Shown: in pieces, positions 59,646 through 64,000 of the stretch | How positions within the stretch are numbered: position 1 is the first letter of the stretch | Layout: each line of letters starts with the position of its first letter | DNA from: Raphanus sativus | Taxonomy: Eukaryota > Streptophyta > Magnoliopsida > Brassicales > Brassicaceae | Reading direction: 5' to 3' | NCBI RefSeq assembly: GCF_000801105.2 | Contig: NC_079519.1 | Location: forward strand, 36,865,288-36,929,287 | Length of the DNA stretch: 64,000 nucleotides | Made by a program: the position numbers and the translations under genes | The notes under the pieces: generated by a model | What the model was told of the DNA's origin: nothing | Databases searched by the model: none | Seen by the model: only the letters and a program-made list of their open reading frames with translations

Positions 59646-60794
59646 TCAAAGCGTTACAGCAAGAACCTTAATGAACTTAGTTCCCATAGGGACTGAAAGC
59701 ACACTATCATACCACTCAAGTTTGCCCCAACAATCTCCATTGCGTCTTTCAAGCGCTATTTCCGCACAATATATGGTGTCACTTTGAAACAAATGAGTAC
59801 TTAAATTGCTATTCCAGAAAACCATCATCTTTCCACCACTATAACCCTTCAATTTAACATAAGAACCATGACCAGCAAGAGGACTAGGCAACTTAGGTAG
59901 CCCAACCAAACCCTTCAAATCTCTCCACCTTGTCTCGTCGGTGTCAAACCATGTCAGAGCTCCGTCTTTAGAAACAGAGCACCGAAGATTATCAATCTCC
60001 CGGTAATAATTTGAAAATATATTATGACCCCTCTTTGGATATTGTTCAACCAGGTCCCATCTACATTGCTTTGAATTGAAAGCAAACGCCTCGCCAGTGA
60101 TTCCGTCACAATCCAATCCATAGCAAGGGAGACCCCAAGTTTGAGTATTAGTGTTGAATACCTGGAGCGAGCTCTTCCAGGAACCATCTTGATAGAAGAA
60201 TCCTTTTACATATATCTTTCCATCAAGGAACCTGGCAGAAAGTTCATCTAGCTCCACTGGCATGCTTGGAGCCTTACGCCACGTGTGTGACTTGCAATCA
60301 AGAATCGAGACCCCAGAGGTCCACCGCCATAGAGAGGGTTTATCTGCTACGCCAATCTTGTAGATATCAGAACCAACAGCCACAATATCTGAATAACCCG
60401 GACCCACCCCACCACCACCGTCTGGAATTGGGACTCCAGCCAAAACATAGCCGCCAATACTCTTGGAGGAGGAGAGGGTGTACCATTTATAAGAACTGAA
60501 CCCGATCCTCAAGCACACATAGAGACAACTTTCCGTGAGGCCCAAGAGTGACCTAAACTTGTAAAGCTCAGGTGAAGCCACCATAGATCGAAAGCTCTTG
60601 GAGACTAATGACAGAGTCCGATAGTACGATCTTGGAACGCGTGCCACGATCATCAGTACCAAATCATCGGGAAGAGATGATGACGAGTTTGGCGTTAGCT
60701 TCTTCTTCTTCTTTTCCCTCCTAGTAGTACGAGTAGTTATCGTTGTCTTCCTCTTCCTCGTTGATACGAAATCCCTCTTGATCAACCTCTCCAT
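59646..60794 (-). CDS. F-box/kelch-repeat protein
   Basis: One exon encodes 382 residues. The F-box lies at about 38-84 (SSSLPDDLVLMIVARVPRSY, LSLVSKSFRSMVASPELYKF). It should bind SKP1/ASK proteins in an SCF ubiquitin ligase. Kelch-type repeats occupy about 130-330, for example SILDCKSHTWRKAPSMPVEL, ARFLDGKIYVKGFF and LQVFNTNTQTWGLP, and probably form a beta-propeller that recruits substrates. The N-terminus is a basic cluster (TRKRKTT, RREKKKKK), possibly a nuclear localisation signal. Such genes form a large, fast-evolving family in crucifers. The nearest collinear Arabidopsis gene would be around At5g66830, but the orthology is uncertain. No disruption is seen. Confidence 0.85.
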   Translation of the reverse strand: MERLIKRDFVSTRKRKTTITTRTTRREKKKKKLTPNSSSSLPDDLVLMIVARVPRSYYRTLSLVSKSFRSMVASPELYKFRSLLGLTESCLYVCLRIGFSSYKWYTLSSSKSIGGYVLAGVPIPDGGGGVGPGYSDIVAVGSDIYKIGVADKPSLWRWTSGVSILDCKSHTWRKAPSMPVELDELSARFLDGKIYVKGFFYQDGSWKSSLQVFNTNTQTWGLPCYGLDCDGITGEAFAFNSKQCRWDLVEQYPKRGHNIFSNYYREIDNLRCSVSKDGALTWFDTDETRWRDLKGLVGLPKLPSPLAGHGSYVKLKGYSGGKMMVFWNSNLSTHLFQSDTIYCAEIALERRNGDCWGKLEWYDSVLSVPMGTKFIKVLAVTL

Positions 60795-61118
60795 CTCTTC
60801 TCCAATTTAAGGGTTGGCGCCTCCCTCCCTTGCGGAAGAACAAAAAAAAAAGTATGTGAAAGTAGGGTTCCGACAAAGTGCAACCTTCTTCTTCTCGCCT
60901 TTTGGTTTTATTTAGTTTGAACTTTGAAAGCTTTGTCTGCGTGTGTTACAAGCTTTGGTAATGGGATCTTTCGTATTGGGCTTTGTTAAGCCCACTGCCT
61001 CTCACTACGTAATTTTAATTTTTTTTTTTTTGGTTAGTGCTGCTACTATATTTGTTTGCTTCTGGTTTTTCATTTTTTTTATAATAGTTATTATTTGCTT
61101 GTCATAGATTTGCGAATC
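60795..61118. other. F-box gene upstream region
   Basis: Contains the promoter and leader of the minus-strand F-box gene and ends at the LINE target site. No gene is seen. Confidence 0.45.
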
Positions 61119-61135
61119 AATAATAGAGGTAGCCT

Positions 61136-62023
61136 AGCTTGGATCTGGTATGACGAGGTCGTGGATTGGAGTTCCGGGTACATACGATTTCAGATCTGGG
61201 TTTATTACCTAGGGCTTGGTCGTTTGTGTGCTCTAGTATTATCCGCTTACTGATTTCGACTTGTTGTCCCTCTTTTCGTGCTCTTATTCTCTTGTTTCTT
61301 GCTTCGGTGGAGTTCTGTGACTTGGTCGGTTTTGGACTGCTTGGAGAGTTTGGGCTTGGATTGCTGCCTCTGTTCATGGGGTCAGTTCCGGTGGTGGTTG
61401 ATCTCAAAAGGCCAGAGCTTTTTGCGAGTTCTCTTTTAAGTTTGATATGGTCGTCAGAAGTTAGATGGTTTCAGGAGCGAATGCTCCATTGGTGGTGTCA
61501 TCGGTTTGTTCGTTATTGTTCAGGATTGGAGTGGTTTTTATCCATTTACCGGCTATGTGAATAAGACGTGTTCGGAAAGCTTCTATAGGCTTTGCCGTAG
61601 AGTGATGGTGCGTATGAGGCACGTAGTGAGCCCATTCAAGGTCTAATGGCGAGTTTTAGTTGGAATTGAATGGTGTATTCAGCGACGGTTTAGGATTCTA
61701 ACCTCTCTCGATTCTGTTTTATGTGATGGTGATGTTTGTGTGTCTCCTGTCTAGCTCAGTGATCGTTTCATTTGGTGTTATTTGTGGTTGAGTTCTCGTA
61801 TGGTAAGCTCGCCTTTGAGTGTGTGGTGGAGCTCTTCTCTCCGGTAGTGATATTTGCCTTCCTTGTTTTAGTTTAAGCTAGTTTTTTCATTGTTGTTTCT
61901 CTCTTGGTACCGAGGGGTGTTGTTTACCTCGTCGGCTTCTGATTCCGGAAAGGCTTTGTTCCTTTGCCGGCTTTGTGTAATGCAAGGTGATTTCAATATT
62001 AATCCAACAGATGACAAAAAAAA
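61136..62023 (+). mobile_element. 5'-truncated LINE (non-LTR retrotransposon)
   Basis: The 888-bp insert ends with a short A-run after aatccaacagatgac. It is flanked by the direct repeat aataatagaggtagcct at 61119-61135 and 62024-62040 (exact 17 bp), with similar bases just beyond. A long target duplication, A-tail and abrupt left end are the hallmarks of a 5'-truncated LINE. The interior is G+T-rich and unlike its surroundings. I cannot read reverse transcriptase in it, so it is probably only the 3' part. The open frame at 61166-61564 lies inside and is not called as a gene. Confidence 0.82.
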
Positions 62024-62040
62024 ATAATAGAGGTAGCCTG

Positions 62041-62706
62041 GCTCTGTTTTTAAATTTGAAAGCGCTCGTGAAGTTTTTACCGCTGCTTTTCTAGAGCAAG
62101 CAAGAGACTGAAATATGATGGAAGGTCTTGTTAATTATTAAATTTGTGGGTAATTAGATAACAGAGCAAATCTTTTGGTATAATTATATTTTGGATTTAT
62201 TAAACTTAAACAGACATAATTTTAGTTTTTGCTAGTACTACTATTAGTATTTGTCTGATTTTCCATTTTTCTACAATAGTTAGGTAAGTTGACATATCTT
62301 AGGATAAAAATTTACTTTTTGTTAGTTAAACCTTTTATACGAACTTCACATTTGGTTGTTAATATTGTTTGTTAATATTGTCATTTTTCTATATATAATG
62401 GTCACACTTTTGTGATTGTTTACTTCCAAGTACTGTGTAATACACGTTATTTCCAATTCATTTAAAAAAAAATCTTAAAATTTAATATAGGTATCAGATT
62501 AAAATCCTTTTAGATCATTTTTCTTTGTTATTTTACTTTAATTTATATTGGTTTCTATTAATTTTCAAATAAACCAATTTATAAGTTTTAACATTTTTAT
62601 AAATCAAAAAACTAAAAAAATGATGCTGGGTTTCGCATCATCTTCTTTTTTTTTTTTTTGGTCAAAATGTTAAATTTTCGCATCATCTTCGTCATCTATA
62701 CGTCTC
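62041..62706. other. Intergenic, AT-rich
   Basis: No gene seen between the LINE target duplication and the SAP-like 3' fragment. It includes a poly-T run near 62647-62659. Confidence 0.45.
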
Positions 62707-62945
62707 CTTTCAGTGTCTTCCATTCACATCTTACTCGTCCAAACATTCTCCATCCAAGTAGGGAAACTTACCGACCAATTCATCCGTAATACTCATTGGT
62801 ACTGGTTTTGCTTGCAAGTAAACTTGAATGAATTACACTTATTTATCTGATTCCCTCGATTTTTGGGGCTTCTCTTTAGTTTTGAAAGGTGAGAAAGTTG
62901 CATGGGATAATGATGCTCTTAATCATCCCTTTCTCAAGCTTTTAT
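62707..62945 (+). pseudogene. Diverged duplicate of the SAP-gene 3' end
   Basis: This stretch matches the end and 3' UTR of the SAP-domain gene. ttccattcacatcttactcgtcc resembles the PHSHLPRP codons near 58613. gtagggaaacttaccgacc then ttcatccgtaatactcattgg resembles 58981-59028 (end of the coding region and stop). ggtactggttttgcttgcaagtaaacttgaatg matches 59030-59060. catccctttctcaagctttta matches about 59177-59197. Coding sequence is internally deleted, so it is a relic. It lies on the other side of the F-box gene from the parent. Confidence 0.8.
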
Positions 62946-64000
62946 TATGTATACGATAACTGTGGTTCTTGCATCACTCACTTGATGATCCAAAACAGTC
63001 TGCAAAAATTATTAGCTTTGTGATCAAGGACTATTTTTAGTATGATTTTTTTTGTGTTTTTCAGTTTTGTTTACCAATAACAATACCAGTCTAGCCATTT
63101 TTCATATGAATGGCCCATTTCATATATTTCACTGATTTTTTTTTATTTTCATTAGAAAAATTCTTTGTTTATGGAGCAAAGGAAGGAGAAGAATAAAAAA
63201 AATAATAAGTCTTTTTGTATCTAGTTGGAGATAATAAAAAAATAGTTAAGCATATATATATATATATATATATTGTACAGTTATGCATAAATATAAACTA
63301 TAAAATAAAATAGAAATACAATAAATTGATCTACCATGTAGATTTAAACCCACTTAATTAGATTGGTGATAATTATCTAGGACTTTCATGGTAATGATTC
63401 TCAGTTTTTATGGGAAAGAAAACTTTATATTATTTTTTTGCCACGACAAATAATTTTATAATCTTATGTTATATAATTTTTATGTGGCCTTCACATTATT
63501 ATGTGATATAACTTTTTATTAAATATTCTTAATTATTCCCATTGGTTGTGGCTTGAGAGTATGCTAACAACGTTATCCAAGGATCCTTAGAGCATTTCTG
63601 CCCATAACATCATTACACTGAAATTTGTGTATTTAGTGTAACTTTATTTTTCATTTCCAACAATTACACCAAAACCATATATATTATTCATTTTTTGGTT
63701 TTGGTAATTTAATACGTTTATTATTTATAATTGAATAATTAAATTTATCACATTTAGTTTTAAATTATTAAAATTTGGTAATTTTATTTTTCTGTTTATT
63801 TATATATTTATTTTTATATTATAGATAATATGTATATTTATTTATTTTATTTAAAATAATAGTAAAAATTAAAATTTTATACATTTTAAATAAAAAGCAC
63901 TTTTATTTTGTTACAATTTAATGTAATTGATAATACTCATTTATTTATTTTATTAGTTAAAATATAAATACAATAATAGTTTAATGTTCTAATAATGTGA
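62946..64000. other. Intergenic, AT-rich
   Basis: The last kilobase has a (TA)n tract near 63251-63272 and otherwise low-complexity AT-rich DNA. No gene or element end recognised. Confidence 0.5.

Noticed and set aside
61166..61564. 132-codon frame
   Set aside because: It lies wholly inside the LINE fragment and shows no reverse transcriptase, nuclease or other recognisable sequence.

Overview
The window is nuclear plant DNA. Gene content, intron structure (short introns, GT/AG borders, AT-rich intergenic DNA) and gene order match the distal end of Arabidopsis chromosome 5 (about At5g67190 down to At5g66830) read in reverse. From remembered Arabidopsis gene order, I infer a Brassicaceae genome, probably of the Brassica/Raphanus group, carrying a fractionated copy of ancestral block X. 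Several genes I remember in the Arabidopsis interval (for example TOE3 and EPS1) are absent here, as expected after whole-genome triplication. No alignment could be run. Exon borders come from reading-frame continuity and GT/AG sites.

Layout: 1-3.7 kb holds a broken 20S proteasome beta-3 fragment and repeats. From 3.7 to 12.5 kb lie DEAR2 (AP2/ERF repressor, +), an OTU-UBA-SEC-C deubiquitinase (-), a BAHD acyltransferase (+), a MITE, the RALF34 peptide gene (-) and HECATE1 (-). A long intergenic stretch (12.5-16.4 kb) carries a 518-bp foldback element with a 10-bp target duplication. From 16.4 to 27.4 kb lie a class 3 lipase (+), zeaxanthin epoxidase ABA1/ZEP (+), RKD3 (+), a small unknown protein (-) and a two-domain REM-type B3 factor (-). 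From 28.1 to 34.2 kb a prolyl-oligopeptidase-family gene (+) and a MOCOS-like PLP-fold gene (-) converge; both lack key catalytic residues. From 37.4 to 43.0 kb lie DOF5.8 (+), ATG101 (-) and SKS17 (-).

From 45.1 to 51.0 kb is an immune locus: an intact RPW8-type helper NLR (NRG1), then a separate, intact, N-terminally truncated NRG1 copy with the layout of Arabidopsis NRG1C. From 51 to 56.7 kb the DNA is transposon-rich, with two Helitron 3' ends (one element delimited at both ends) and a decayed ribosomal L25-family pseudogene. From 56.8 to 60.8 kb lie a SAP-domain gene (+) and an F-box/kelch gene (-), followed by a 5'-truncated LINE with a 17-bp target duplication and a diverged second copy of the SAP gene's 3' end. 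The rest is AT-rich intergenic DNA.

The genes are independent single transcription units. The one clear functional cluster is the NRG1 pair: in Arabidopsis the truncated NRG1C is reported to antagonise full-length NRG1 helpers, so this locus probably encodes a helper NLR beside its own antagonist.
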